Assembly (NCBI GenBank): GCA_041178545.1
Contig: JBEGVB010000190.1
Location: forward strand, 1-15,130
From: JBEATZ01 sp041178545
GTDB lineage: Bacteria; Planctomycetota; UBA1135; UBA2386
Reading direction: 5' to 3'
Length of the DNA stretch: 15,130 bases
In this document: piece by piece, positions 1-6,857 of the stretch
How positions within the stretch are numbered: the first letter of the stretch is position 1
Layout of the letters: every line of letters begins with the position of its first letter
Notes under the pieces: model-generated
Databases searched by the model: none
The model's input: only the letters and a program-made list of their open reading frames with translations
What the model was told of the DNA's origin: nothing
Translations under genes and position numbers: made by a program

Positions 1-597
1 CTGGGTGAACTCGGCACCGCTGTAGGTGCCCGAGGCACCGTAGTCGTACTCGTCGGCGAGGCCGCCGAACGAGTGTCCCCACTCGTGCGCCTGCACGTTC
101 TCCATGTCGGTGCCGTTGTAGCTCACCGAGTAGGCAGCCGCGCAGCCGCCGTACTTGGGGTCGTTGACGAGCACGATCACGCGACCGTCGGAGTCAGGCG
201 CGAGGGCGGCGTCAGCGGCAGCCTGCGCCGTGTTCTGGACGTAGAGGCAGCGCTCTGTGCCACCGTACCAATAGGTGGCGTCGTAGACCGTGTTGCGGAA
301 GATGCTGAGCGGCGGCTGGTCTGCCCCGCTGTCCACCGAGGCGCGGAACACGCTGTGCACGTTGAAGCACTGGAAGTAGGCGTTGTACGGGTAGGTCGAG
401 ATGTTCGTGCGGAAGTAGTTCACGACATCCTGGACGTCCTGGTTGAACTGGGCCTGCTGGGCGGCGGTGTACCCGTCGCCGAGGATCACCATGTCGTAGA
501 GTTCGGAAGTCGGCCCGTTGTTGACGACGGTGGTGACGGCCTGCGCGGCGAGCGGCAGGGAGAGGGCTGCAACGAAGAGGGTTGTCAGGGTCTTCAC
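1..597 (-). CDS. M64-family zinc metallopeptidase, secreted (3' end cut by window edge)
   Basis: The visible 199 residues begin with a signal peptide (MKTLTTLF..., hydrophobic core about 4-18, likely cleavage after AAQA near residue 20). At residues 171-184 they carry HEWGHSFGGLADEY, the hallmark of peptidase family M64 (IgA-peptidase-like). H171 and H175 are the expected zinc ligands and E172 the general base. The preceding stretch (LYDMVILGDGYT, 33-43; VIVLVND, 140-146) fits the family's alpha/beta core. The start is GTG at 597: it is preceded by GAGG with 7-nt spacing and gives a clean signal peptide. An ATG at 602-600 is followed at once by an in-frame stop and is rejected. The protein should be an exported protease. 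The C-terminus lies outside the window, so the full domain make-up is unknown. The gene lies 9 bp after the 178-aa gene and is almost certainly co-transcribed with it. Confidence 0.88.
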   Translation of the reverse strand, partial: MKTLTTLFVAALSLPLAAQAVTTVVNNGPTSELYDMVILGDGYTAAQQAQFNQDVQDVVNYFRTNISTYPYNAYFQCFNVHSVFRASVDSGADQPPLSIFRNTVYDATYWYGGTERCLYVQNTAQAAADAALAPDSDGRVIVLVNDPKYGGCAAAYSVSYNGTDMENVQAHEWGHSFGGLADEYDYGASGTYSGAEFTQ

Positions 598-601
598 GGC
601 A

Positions 602-608
602 TCACCTC
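602..608 (-). promoter_or_regulatory. Shine-Dalgarno site deciding the GTG start of the M64 peptidase
   Basis: On the minus strand GAGGTGA reads from 608 to 602. It overlaps the TGA stop (609-607) of the upstream 178-aa gene and places its GAGG core 7 nt before GTG 597-595. This supports GTG as the true start and suggests translational coupling of the two genes. Confidence 0.7.
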
Positions 609-1143
609 ACTGGACCGTCAGGGACTTGCGGGAAACGGAACCGAACGACTCGGTGGTACCACCGGCGGCGACGCGACGGAACTCGATCCGGTCGAAGACC
701 TTCAGGTCCGGCACCTTCACGTTCAGGTGCACCACGTGCGGGTAGGCGATGTCGCCCCGGACGTGGCCCGGTTGGCCGAAGTGCGCCGGGTCGAGGCACA
801 GCGTGCCCGGGTCGAATGCGCCCGCGGCGAGTTCTGCACCTTGCGCGTCGCGCATGGTCCACTGGAACGGGCGCGACTCGGGGTGCTTGACGGGCGTGTA
901 GCCGAGGTCGGGCTTGCGCGTCGCGCCCACGACCTTCACACCCTCTGCATCGACCTGCAGGGTGAGCATCAGGGTCGTGGTGCGTTGTGCCTTGGCGGCG
1001 TCGGGCGGCAGCGGACCGTCGGGTCCCTGCGGGTCCTGGACAAGGGAACCGTTCTCGCTCGAGCCGGTGAACTGCGAGAGGCCGAGGCCGACGCCCGCGA
1101 GGAGGGCAGCAGCAAGGCCGACGAGGAGTGCGTTTCGTTGCAT
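607..1143 (-). CDS. Small exported or membrane-anchored protein preceding M64 peptidase, function unknown
   Basis: This 178-residue protein has an uncleaved signal-anchor or signal peptide at residues 4-24 (NALLVGLAAALLAGVGLGLS). A low-complexity Gly/Pro/Asp linker (about 28-50) follows, then a globular domain of about 120 residues (55-178) rich in beta-strand-like stretches such as TLMLTLQVDAEGVKVVGA and HVVHLNVKVPDL. I chose the ATG at 1143 because it begins the hydrophobic segment. A TTG at 1194 would add 17 residues ahead of it. No Shine-Dalgarno is visible before either start. The family is not recognised. Its position directly before an M64 peptidase suggests a partner, for example a prodomain-like or N-terminal-domain-like module supplied separately. 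M64 enzymes elsewhere can carry an extra N-terminal domain, but no sequence match is claimed here. The ORF is well supported by operon structure. Confidence 0.75.
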   Translation of the reverse strand: MQRNALLVGLAAALLAGVGLGLSQFTGSSENGSLVQDPQGPDGPLPPDAAKAQRTTTLMLTLQVDAEGVKVVGATRKPDLGYTPVKHPESRPFQWTMRDAQGAELAAGAFDPGTLCLDPAHFGQPGHVRGDIAYPHVVHLNVKVPDLKVFDRIEFRRVAAGGTTESFGSVSRKSLTVQ

Positions 1144-1258
1144 GGGACCGAGTGGGCTGGGGACCAAGGCCCGTTGCCGGAGGACAGCGGGCAACGACCG
1201 TCACGGCATGGCGAAGACCGCCTCGTGCGCCAGGATGGCGAGTCCGCGGTGCGCCACG

Positions 1259-1277
1259 GCCCCGGAACTTCCGGGGC
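1259..1277. promoter_or_regulatory. Perfect inverted repeat, candidate operator or hairpin
   Basis: The sequence GCCCCGGAACTTCCGGGGC has two perfectly complementary 9-bp arms (1259-1267 and 1269-1277) around one central base. As RNA it would form a 7-bp GC-rich stem with a 5-nt loop. It lies 116 bp upstream of the 178-aa gene start and 24 bp before the left copy of the repeat. An operator for the peptidase operon or a terminator for leftward or rightward transcription are both possible. There is no T-tract, which weakens the terminator reading. Confidence 0.4.
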
Positions 1278-1300
1278 AATCGGCCCAAGGTTCCCATGGG

Positions 1301-1504
1301 CACAGCCGGAGGTCAATCCTTCCCACTCGAGCGGCGGGGTCCAACCGAAGCGGACGTAGGTGCACCCCACGGGTGAACGCCTGCAATGCGGTCATGGAGC
1401 CCTGCGTCGAGGACGAGGGTCAACGGACAGCCTCCCGGTTGGAGAGGGTACTGGCCTCGTTGGCAATCCGCTGGCTCGTGAGCACCAGCCGCCACGCCAC
1501 CTGC
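1301..1504. repeat. Degenerate ~204-bp direct repeat, copy A
   Basis: This segment aligns to 3272-3475 in the same orientation with about 155 of 205 columns identical (hand alignment, two single-base gaps). The best blocks are 1355-1424, which includes CCCACGGGTGAAC, and 1461-1497, which includes GGCAATCCGCTGGCTCGTG. Similarity fades to background before 1301. A short match (CTCAGACG against CTCAGATG) continues for 8 bp beyond 1504 with a 1-nt shift. Copy A sits between the 178-aa gene and the acyltransferase. No terminal inverted repeats, transposase frame or shared uninterrupted gene frame with protein-like sequence was found. A dispersed noncoding repeat, an old duplication or a decayed mobile-element remnant are all possible. 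Confidence 0.75.
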
Positions 1505-1935
1505 CTCAGACGTGCGAACACAACGGCATCGTCGGCGGCCACTTCGACAAGCCTGGGAATGCGTGCGCGCGCTCGCAACCGTGCGGCACCACCAACGCAC
1601 ACCGGTCCTGTCATGCAGCGATGACGAGTTGGCCGTGGGCGTGCGCGACCTTGCGAGGTCCGCCTCGCGCGCAGGAAGCGAGAGTCTCGACTTCTGCGGC
1701 CATGCGGTCCCAATCACGACCTTGGAGCCTGCGAGAGAATCCAACTTCTCCCGCCCCATGGACGCGAAGTCCTCGGCGGCGGCATCCCACTGGACTGCCC
1801 TCCGCCGAATCAACCCACCCGCAAGTCGATCCGTTGGCCATGTGCGGCAGGCCGAAACCACGTCGCGTCGCACACCGCTATGCTGCTTCCCGTGAGATTC
1901 GATGCCACAAGGAGCATCACGGATCGGGTTGCAGA

Positions 1936-1943
1936 GGGGAGGA
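1936..1943 (+). promoter_or_regulatory. Shine-Dalgarno site deciding the GTG start of the acyltransferase
   Basis: GGGGAGGA ends 4 nt before GTG 1948. The same frame stays open upstream to 1360. This strong site, together with the onset of acyltransferase homology (the SIYLDLLRFLA stretch), fixes the start at 1948. Confidence 0.65.
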
Positions 1944-1947
1944 CGCC

Positions 1948-3045
1948 GTGAGCCGGGAGCTGTCCATCTACCTCGACCTGCTGCGCTTCCTCGCCGCAGT
2001 CGCGGTGATGTTGAGCCATGTCTCCAGCCAGTCGTTCAGCGGCGGCTTCCTGTGGCCGTGCACGCGTCTGGGTGTCCCTGCAGTGATCGTCTTCTTCGTG
2101 CTGTCCGGCTATGTCATCGGCCACTCGGTTGCCCAACCCGGGCGCACCGCGCGCTCGTACATCATTGCGCGCGGGGCGCGGCTCTACTCGGTCGTGCTGC
2201 CTGCATTGCTGCTGACCATCCTCCTGGATGGCATCGGCATGCACTCGGATGCGCGAGTCTACGCTGGCTTCGTCCCCGTGCTTGCGGAGGCATGGTCCCT
2301 ACCCCTGGTGCTCCTCTTCCTCAACGAGGCCTGGGGAGGATTTGAAGGCATCGGCCTCGGTTCCAACGGTCCTTACTGGTCCCTCGGCTACGAGGCACCC
2401 TTCTACCTGCTCTTCGGGATCGCGTGGTATCGAAGGGGAAGGACGCGCTTGCTGCTGCTCGCACTCGCAGGCCTCGTCGCAGGCCCCATCGTGCTCGTGA
2501 TGTTCCCGATGTGGCTTCTCGGGTTCGCCCTGTTCCGGTCGGGCAACGCCCTCGTGCCAACCCCCCGGATGGGCCTGTGGATGGTCGGGACCACGGCGCT
2601 GGCTGTGGCCGCGATCCTCGCAAGCCACGAAGCTGCCGTGGACCTGGCGGACCACCGCGGCTCCGAGATCGTCACCGACTACGCGATTGCCCTCCTGTTC
2701 CTGGTGCACCTCGCAGGCTTCACGGGCCTTGCCCCCCGGTTGGCACCACTGCTGATGCGCGTCGAGAAGCCTGTCCGGTGGTTGGCGGGCGGGACCTTCA
2801 CGCTGTACCTCCTGCACCAGCCCGTGGCGACGTGCTTCAAGGCGCTCTCGCCCTGGTCCGCGGACTCCCCGTGGTTCCGCGCCGGGATGATCCTCTTGCC
2901 GTTCGTCCTCTGCTACGCAGTCGCTGGCGTGACCGAGCGAAGGGCACATGCGTGGCGCGCACGCATCGAGACCGGATTGCGGTGGCTGCGCCACACCTGG
3001 GCAGGAACATTGGTTTTCCCGCCCCTCCTGCGCGCCCTGCGTTGA
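1948..3045 (+). CDS. Acyltransferase family 3 integral membrane protein (OafA/NolL type)
   Basis: This 365-residue polytopic membrane protein matches the acyltransferase-3 family, which transfers acetyl or other acyl groups to extracytoplasmic sugars, exopolysaccharide, LPS or peptidoglycan. The N-terminal motif LDLLRFLAAVAVMLSH (residues 9-24) carries the family's conserved Arg (R13) and His (H24). The sequence VFFVLSGYVIG (48-58) is the second conserved helix, WSLGYEAPFY (144-153) is the conserved central motif, and GTFTLYLLHQP (282-292) is the typical late helix. About ten hydrophobic segments are visible, and the C-terminus is basic (RRAHAWRARIETGLRWLRH), probably cytoplasmic. Length is normal for a stand-alone family member without a SGNH domain. 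No glycan-biosynthesis gene is adjacent, so the acceptor is unknown. It is a monocistronic gene flanked on both sides by copies of the ~204-bp direct repeat. Confidence 0.9.
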   Translation: MSRELSIYLDLLRFLAAVAVMLSHVSSQSFSGGFLWPCTRLGVPAVIVFFVLSGYVIGHSVAQPGRTARSYIIARGARLYSVVLPALLLTILLDGIGMHSDARVYAGFVPVLAEAWSLPLVLLFLNEAWGGFEGIGLGSNGPYWSLGYEAPFYLLFGIAWYRRGRTRLLLLALAGLVAGPIVLVMFPMWLLGFALFRSGNALVPTPRMGLWMVGTTALAVAAILASHEAAVDLADHRGSEIVTDYAIALLFLVHLAGFTGLAPRLAPLLMRVEKPVRWLAGGTFTLYLLHQPVATCFKALSPWSADSPWFRAGMILLPFVLCYAVAGVTERRAHAWRARIETGLRWLRHTWAGTLVFPPLLRALR

Positions 3046-3064
3046 GAGGCTGCCAAGGACGAGT

Positions 3065-3090
3065 GCTACCACCAAACCTGGTGTGGCAGC
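3065..3090 (+). terminator. Weak candidate terminator hairpin after the acyltransferase
   Basis: About 20 bp after the acyltransferase stop, CACCA (3070-3074) pairs with TGGTG (3079-3083) across an AACC loop. An outer GCT/AGC pairing is interrupted by mismatches and bulges. There is no T-run after it, so an intrinsic terminator is only a weak suggestion. The rest of 3046-3271 shows no gene; a Lys/Arg-rich open stretch on the plus strand near 3125-3260 has no start or recognisable domain. Confidence 0.25.
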
Positions 3091-3271
3091 TCAGTTGCAG
3101 GCTGGGTCGTCCCATCCACTCCGCTGGTCCGCGATGCCGAGCCCAAGGTGCTTCGTCTGCTGCGGATTCTGGTGAAGTCCAATTGCGACGGCTTGCGGCA
3201 GACACGGCGAAGCAGGGAGACGTCTCATGGCCACGGACCATCCGGGATGAGGGTCGGAATCCTTCTACCGA

Positions 3272-3475
3272 CGGGGCTGTAGGCCAATCCGCCACACCCG
3301 AGCGGAGGTGGCAAGGCGAGGTGGACGTGGGTGCGACCCACGGGTGAACACCTGCGCCGCGGTCATCGGGCCCAGCGACGAGGACGAGGGGCAACGGGCC
3401 GTCACCTTGACTGGAGTGGGGACTGGTCCGATGGCAATCCGCTGGCTCGTGCGCACCAACCGCCACACCAACCGG
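3272..3475. repeat. Degenerate ~204-bp direct repeat, copy B
   Basis: This is the second copy of the segment at 1301-1504, same orientation, offset 1971 bp, about 75% identical by hand alignment. It begins where similarity rises above background (AGGCCAATCC block) and ends 2 bp from the stop codon of the 1039-aa secreted protein. On the minus strand it therefore forms that gene's immediate 3' flank. It contains a better hairpin than copy A (see 3319-3353). Confidence 0.75.
3319..3353 (-). terminator. Hairpin inside repeat copy B, candidate 3' end signal of the 1039-aa gene
   Basis: CGTGGGTGCGACCCACG (3326-3342) has perfect 7-bp arms and a 3-nt loop. Outer arms AGGTG (3319-3323) and CACCT (3349-3353) extend it across an asymmetric internal loop. 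It is about 125 nt downstream of the minus-strand stop at 3478. There is no U-tract. Copy A has two mismatches in the inner stem without compensation, so the structure is not conserved between copies. Confidence 0.3.
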
Positions 3476-3477
3476 GC

Positions 3478-6400
3478 TCAGATGCCCAATCGCAGCGCCA
3501 GCGCGTTGGAGGAGACGATCCCTGCGGCGTTGACGCCGGGCGCGAGTGCTGCGCTCTGGGCATGGACCTCGAGCCCCATCAGCGTCGGTTCGTACGGCAC
3601 GAGGATCGAGAAGCTGGCACTGCTGCCTACGACCCCGAGGAAGTGCACGACGGAAAGATCGACGTACTGGAAACAACCAGGCATTCCCGCCGCGGTGAGG
3701 TCGAGTCCAGGTCGGATCGCCGTCGTGCTCAGGACCTGCAGCACACCTGTCGTGGCAGCGGGCAGGCTCGTCGTGGTGAGCGAGAGGACCTCACCGATGC
3801 GCGGGACGTTTCCGTCGAGCGCTAGCGGGAACTGCTCTGCAGCCGCGGTCGAGAACGTCCGCGGCAGCTCGGCCGAGAGGTTGGTCCCACCCATGTCGAC
3901 ATTGGGCGCGGCGGCAGAAAAACCCACCAGCCATTCGTTGCCGCCCAGCACGACGGATCCCCATGCATACGTCACGTTGCCCGTCGAGCGGTCGAACTGG
4001 AGTTGGAAGGTGACTGGACTCGTGGTGCCGCGGCTGAAGACACCGTCCCACGTCACGTAGGTGAAGCTGCCGACCTGTTCGAACTTCACTCGACCTGACC
4101 CAGCGGCCGCCGGGTCGAAGTCGTGCCAGCAACCCCAGCGCGCATGCGGCGACGCCAACCACGCGGCAACGCTCGGCGTGTAGCCGGTTCCGTTGCCGCT
4201 GGCGACGCTCACGAACCCGTTGGCACAAACCTCAAGTGACGAGGTGACGCCGCCCGGGTGGACCAACGGGCTGGCGAGTTGCACGGTGACGGCACCGTCG
4301 TCGGCGAGCGGCAGCACCGTGGCTGCGGCACTCGGCGCAACGTAGTTCCCCGCGGCACTCGCGACGTAGAGACCTCGCGCATCGTAGGTGAGACGCATGC
4401 CAGACATGCGAAGGTCGAAGGTCGCGGTGCCGAACAGTTCATGGAAGCTCCGCGACCTCGCCAGGCAGCCAGCACCGCGGACCTCCACAGCAGCCACCAC
4501 TGCAGTGGCCCTGCGCACGTACCGCTCCAGCAGCGTGACGTCTTCCGCACCAGCCTGGCCGTCCCCGTCCAGGTCGAGGGGCGCGAGCCGGACGAGGTCG
4601 AGGTCGGCCACGTCGACCCGGCCGTCGGAGTTCACGTCGCCTGGCCGGGCTGCGGACCCGACACGGACCTCGAACCGGACCCGCGCCGGGTCCTTGGGCA
4701 CCACGAGGCCCGTGACGCTGACCAGCCCGTCGGTGCCTGCACTCGCGGAACCAGACTGGAGCACGGCGTCCGTTGCATCGTCCCGCAGGGTCCAGGCGAG
4801 TGCGCTGCCGGCAGGCGGAACGATGCGACGCGGCATCCGCACGGCCAGACCGGTGGTCGCCGTGGTGCCGGGGAAGTTGTCGACGGACACCGTGGACCGC
4901 CCCACGAGGAAGACGGTGCACGCCCAACCCGAGGCCGTGTCGAAAACCGTCCCCGCGTCCCAGTCGAGGTAGCCGCCCCAAGTCCCCCACGGCGTACCGT
5001 CGTCCGGCGAACCGTTGCCCAGTTCGGGTTGTCGGCCCGGGACGGAGGGTTGCTGGTCGTCGTCGAAGAAGGCCGGGTAGGACTGCAGTGCCCGATACCG
5101 CGCCTGGTACGGCGCGCCCATGCGCTCCGTGCGCACGGGCGACACCCACTCGGCGATGTCCACCCACGGTGTCGCCGGGTCGTCGGTGGTCCAGTCGGAT
5201 GAGGTGTGGTCGCGATTGTCCCAGTAGAGGTGGGTACCGAAGCGACCGGCGTTCATCGCCTGGTACAGCTGCAGCGTCTCGGGCCCCCAGTCGACGGCCT
5301 GGTCGCGGCGGCCGCGGACGATGCGCGTGAAACAGAAGTCGCGCTGCTGCGGGGAAAGACGGACCGCAGCGTCGAAGAAGTCGTTGACGCGCAGTGCGGT
5401 GCCGTTTGGGCCGAGCTCGGTCGTCAGCAGGTTCAGTGCAGGAGTCCCGAACAGTCGTGAGCCCGTGTCCGGCGTGTAGTGCTGCGGCACGAATGCGGTG
5501 GCCGAGCTGAAGCGCTCGGGACGCCAACGGCTGAGCAGGAGCGTGCCGGCGCCGCCCATGGACTCGCCCGCCACCGCCGTACGCGTGCGGTCGATGTCGT
5601 ACTGCGAACGCGTCTGCAGCCAGTCGATCGTCCACATGAGCCGCCGCAACGTGTACGGCACGACCACGGCAGTGCTGGGTGCCGCCGCCGCCGTGAAGGG
5701 GTCCATGCCCGGGTGCCAGCCGAACCAGTTCGTCGGCCGGTCCAGGTTGACGACACCGCTCGACGCGAGGAACAGGCGGTCGTCCATGGCCACGGTCAAA
5801 CCCACGGTCGGTGTCGCATCATTGTTGGCGTAGTGCACCGACTCGGGTGCCCACGACCAGTGGCTGCCTGCGGGACCACCGCCGTGCAGGCAGACCACGG
5901 CCGGCAACGGACCGGGTGGCAAACCAGCCTTGGGCTCGAAGACCGTGAACACGTGCGGGGCACCGCGCTTGGCCGAGTTCGCCATCAGGGGGAAGTCGGG
6001 CCGGGCGTTGGCTGCGACGTTGTCGCCGTCCACCCACATCGCATAGGTACGGAACGGGTAGCCGCGCGAGGTCACGTCGGCAACTTGCAGGTGGCACGCG
6101 ACGGGCTCGTTCACCGGGTCGAAACCGTACGACACCGGTGATGCTGTGCGGTTGGTGCCGGACACCGAGGTCGTCCCGTTGCGGACCACGGAGAAGTACT
6201 CCGTCCCGCCGGCACGCGGCGTGTGCACGAAGAGGCCCTCGTTTGCTGCCAGCTGGTAGGTCCCACCGTTTGCGGTCGGCACCCGCCAGGTGGCACTGCT
6301 CTTGACCAGCTTGAGTCGCAGTCCCTGCCACTCGGGCTCGAACACGCGCCCGGCCAGGACCCCTTGGGACGTACTGGTGACCGGCGTGGCGGAACGGTGG

Positions 6401-6597
6401 ACGTCGTAGGTGAGCGGCAACGTCGCGTCGACCTGCCAGACCACGAACACCTGCCCCTGCGCGTACCACGCACGGACGTTTGACTGCGCACTTGCAGAGG
6501 CCACCAAGCACAGGACGGCGCCGAGGGTGCGCGCCAGACTGCCCCACGAGAAACGGTCCTCGACACGGATGCGCGGGCGGACGGCAGGCAAGTGCAT
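3478..6597 (-). CDS. Large secreted alpha/beta-hydrolase (esterase-like) with dockerin-like and beta-sandwich C-terminal domains
   Basis: This 1039-residue exported protein has a signal peptide at about 20-37, with cleavage likely after ASA/Q at residues 35-38. A beta-rich N-terminal module (about 39-160) is followed by an esterase/peptidase-like alpha/beta-hydrolase domain (about 165-480). That domain has LHGGG (237-241, oxyanion region), GESMGG (344-349, nucleophile S346) and a candidate catalytic His at H464 in DNRDHTSSDW. The acid is not assigned. Residues 653-693 hold two dockerin/EF-type calcium loops (D654, N656, D658, D665 and D675, D677, D679, D686). Residues about 780-895 look nidogen-like (SLEVCANGFVSVAS, VTWDGV, GNEWLVGFSAA). 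The end (about 930-1038) resembles the C-terminal sandwich common in planctomycete exoproteins (LGLEVHAQS-like MGLEVHAQSAALAP, then SSNALALRLG). Start ATG 6597 has GAGGA 5 nt upstream. The substrate is not predictable; an ester or peptide of an extracellular polymer is plausible. Confidence 0.85.
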   Translation of the reverse strand: MHLPAVRPRIRVEDRFSWGSLARTLGAVLCLVASASAQSNVRAWYAQGQVFVVWQVDATLPLTYDVHRSATPVTSTSQGVLAGRVFEPEWQGLRLKLVKSSATWRVPTANGGTYQLAANEGLFVHTPRAGGTEYFSVVRNGTTSVSGTNRTASPVSYGFDPVNEPVACHLQVADVTSRGYPFRTYAMWVDGDNVAANARPDFPLMANSAKRGAPHVFTVFEPKAGLPPGPLPAVVCLHGGGPAGSHWSWAPESVHYANNDATPTVGLTVAMDDRLFLASSGVVNLDRPTNWFGWHPGMDPFTAAAAPSTAVVVPYTLRRLMWTIDWLQTRSQYDIDRTRTAVAGESMGGAGTLLLSRWRPERFSSATAFVPQHYTPDTGSRLFGTPALNLLTTELGPNGTALRVNDFFDAAVRLSPQQRDFCFTRIVRGRRDQAVDWGPETLQLYQAMNAGRFGTHLYWDNRDHTSSDWTTDDPATPWVDIAEWVSPVRTERMGAPYQARYRALQSYPAFFDDDQQPSVPGRQPELGNGSPDDGTPWGTWGGYLDWDAGTVFDTASGWACTVFLVGRSTVSVDNFPGTTATTGLAVRMPRRIVPPAGSALAWTLRDDATDAVLQSGSASAGTDGLVSVTGLVVPKDPARVRFEVRVGSAARPGDVNSDGRVDVADLDLVRLAPLDLDGDGQAGAEDVTLLERYVRRATAVVAAVEVRGAGCLARSRSFHELFGTATFDLRMSGMRLTYDARGLYVASAAGNYVAPSAAATVLPLADDGAVTVQLASPLVHPGGVTSSLEVCANGFVSVASGNGTGYTPSVAAWLASPHARWGCWHDFDPAAAGSGRVKFEQVGSFTYVTWDGVFSRGTTSPVTFQLQFDRSTGNVTYAWGSVVLGGNEWLVGFSAAAPNVDMGGTNLSAELPRTFSTAAAEQFPLALDGNVPRIGEVLSLTTTSLPAATTGVLQVLSTTAIRPGLDLTAAGMPGCFQYVDLSVVHFLGVVGSSASFSILVPYEPTLMGLEVHAQSAALAPGVNAAGIVSSNALALRLGI

Positions 6598-6857
6598 TCG
6601 ATTCCTCGTCGACGGGGTTGGCCGGCGCGGACTAACGGTCGACGCGACCGTGGTCCCACAAGGAGTCCGAGTTCACGGGATCGGCACGGGACCAACCCGA
6701 GCAACCTCGCCTTGGTACGGGGGGTAGGTTCGTGCCCAGGCACCTCGCGGCAACACTGGTCCGAGTGGCACAGCATGAGACCGCCGTTTGACAGGGACGT
6801 ACAGCAACCGCCCGAGCGCCATTGCCCCCGGCTCCGCCCGGCGTAGCTTGTCGGCCC
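6598..6857. promoter_or_regulatory. Divergent promoter region with a 17-bp inverted repeat
   Basis: These 260 bp separate the divergent secreted hydrolase and the permease operon and must hold both promoters. ACGGTCGACGCGACCGT (6635-6651) has perfect 7-bp arms and a 3-nt loop, and lies 38 nt upstream of the hydrolase ATG. It could be an operator or a leader hairpin. A TTGACA at 6788-6793 on the plus strand lacks any recognisable -10 at normal spacing. No gene is supported in this interval. Confidence 0.45.
6603..6607 (-). promoter_or_regulatory. Shine-Dalgarno site of the 1039-aa secreted hydrolase
   Basis: GAGGA reads 6607 to 6603 on the minus strand, 5 nt before ATG 6597-6595. It supports the long N-terminal region (about 20 residues before the hydrophobic core) as genuine. 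Confidence 0.6.

Larger units (their letters stand above)
1144..1947. other. 804-bp divergent intergenic region without a convincing gene
   Basis: This gap separates the start of the minus-strand 178-aa gene from the start of the plus-strand acyltransferase. It contains a 19-bp inverted repeat (1259-1277) and one copy of the ~204-bp degenerate repeat (1301-1504). The open frames crossing it (for example plus 1360-1947 and minus 1313-1873) translate into Arg/Pro/Ser-rich sequence with no domain signature, as expected for random frames in GC-rich DNA. The stretch 1505-1930 shows nothing I can name. Promoters for both flanking genes should lie here, but no convincing -35/-10 pair is visible. Confidence 0.6.

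Noticed and set aside
73..1359. 428-aa plus-strand open frame across the M64 peptidase and its partner
   Set aside because: Arg/Val/Gly-rich shadow opposite two genes with clear motifs, an operon overlap and a signal peptide; it has no domain signature.
1313..1873. Minus-strand open frame running through repeat copy A, with a matching open frame through copy B
   Set aside because: The two translations look alike (AHEPADC, AGVHPW) just because the DNA is repeated. There is no start or domain support, and a second frame with similar likeness is broken by a stop in copy A.
3125..3260. Protein-like plus-strand stretch (AEPKVLRLLRILVKSN) between the acyltransferase and repeat copy B
   Set aside because: No start codon with a ribosome site, no domain match that I recognise, and a stop soon after; too short to support as a gene remnant.
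1301..3475. Composite transposon or IS element carrying the acyltransferase
   Set aside because: No transposase gene, no terminal inverted repeats and no target-site duplication seen; about 75% identity is too low for recent IS copies.
6788..6810. TTGACA hexamer upstream of the permease as a sigma-70 promoter
   Set aside because: No TATAAT-like sequence at 16-18 bp spacing; a single hexamer is likely chance.
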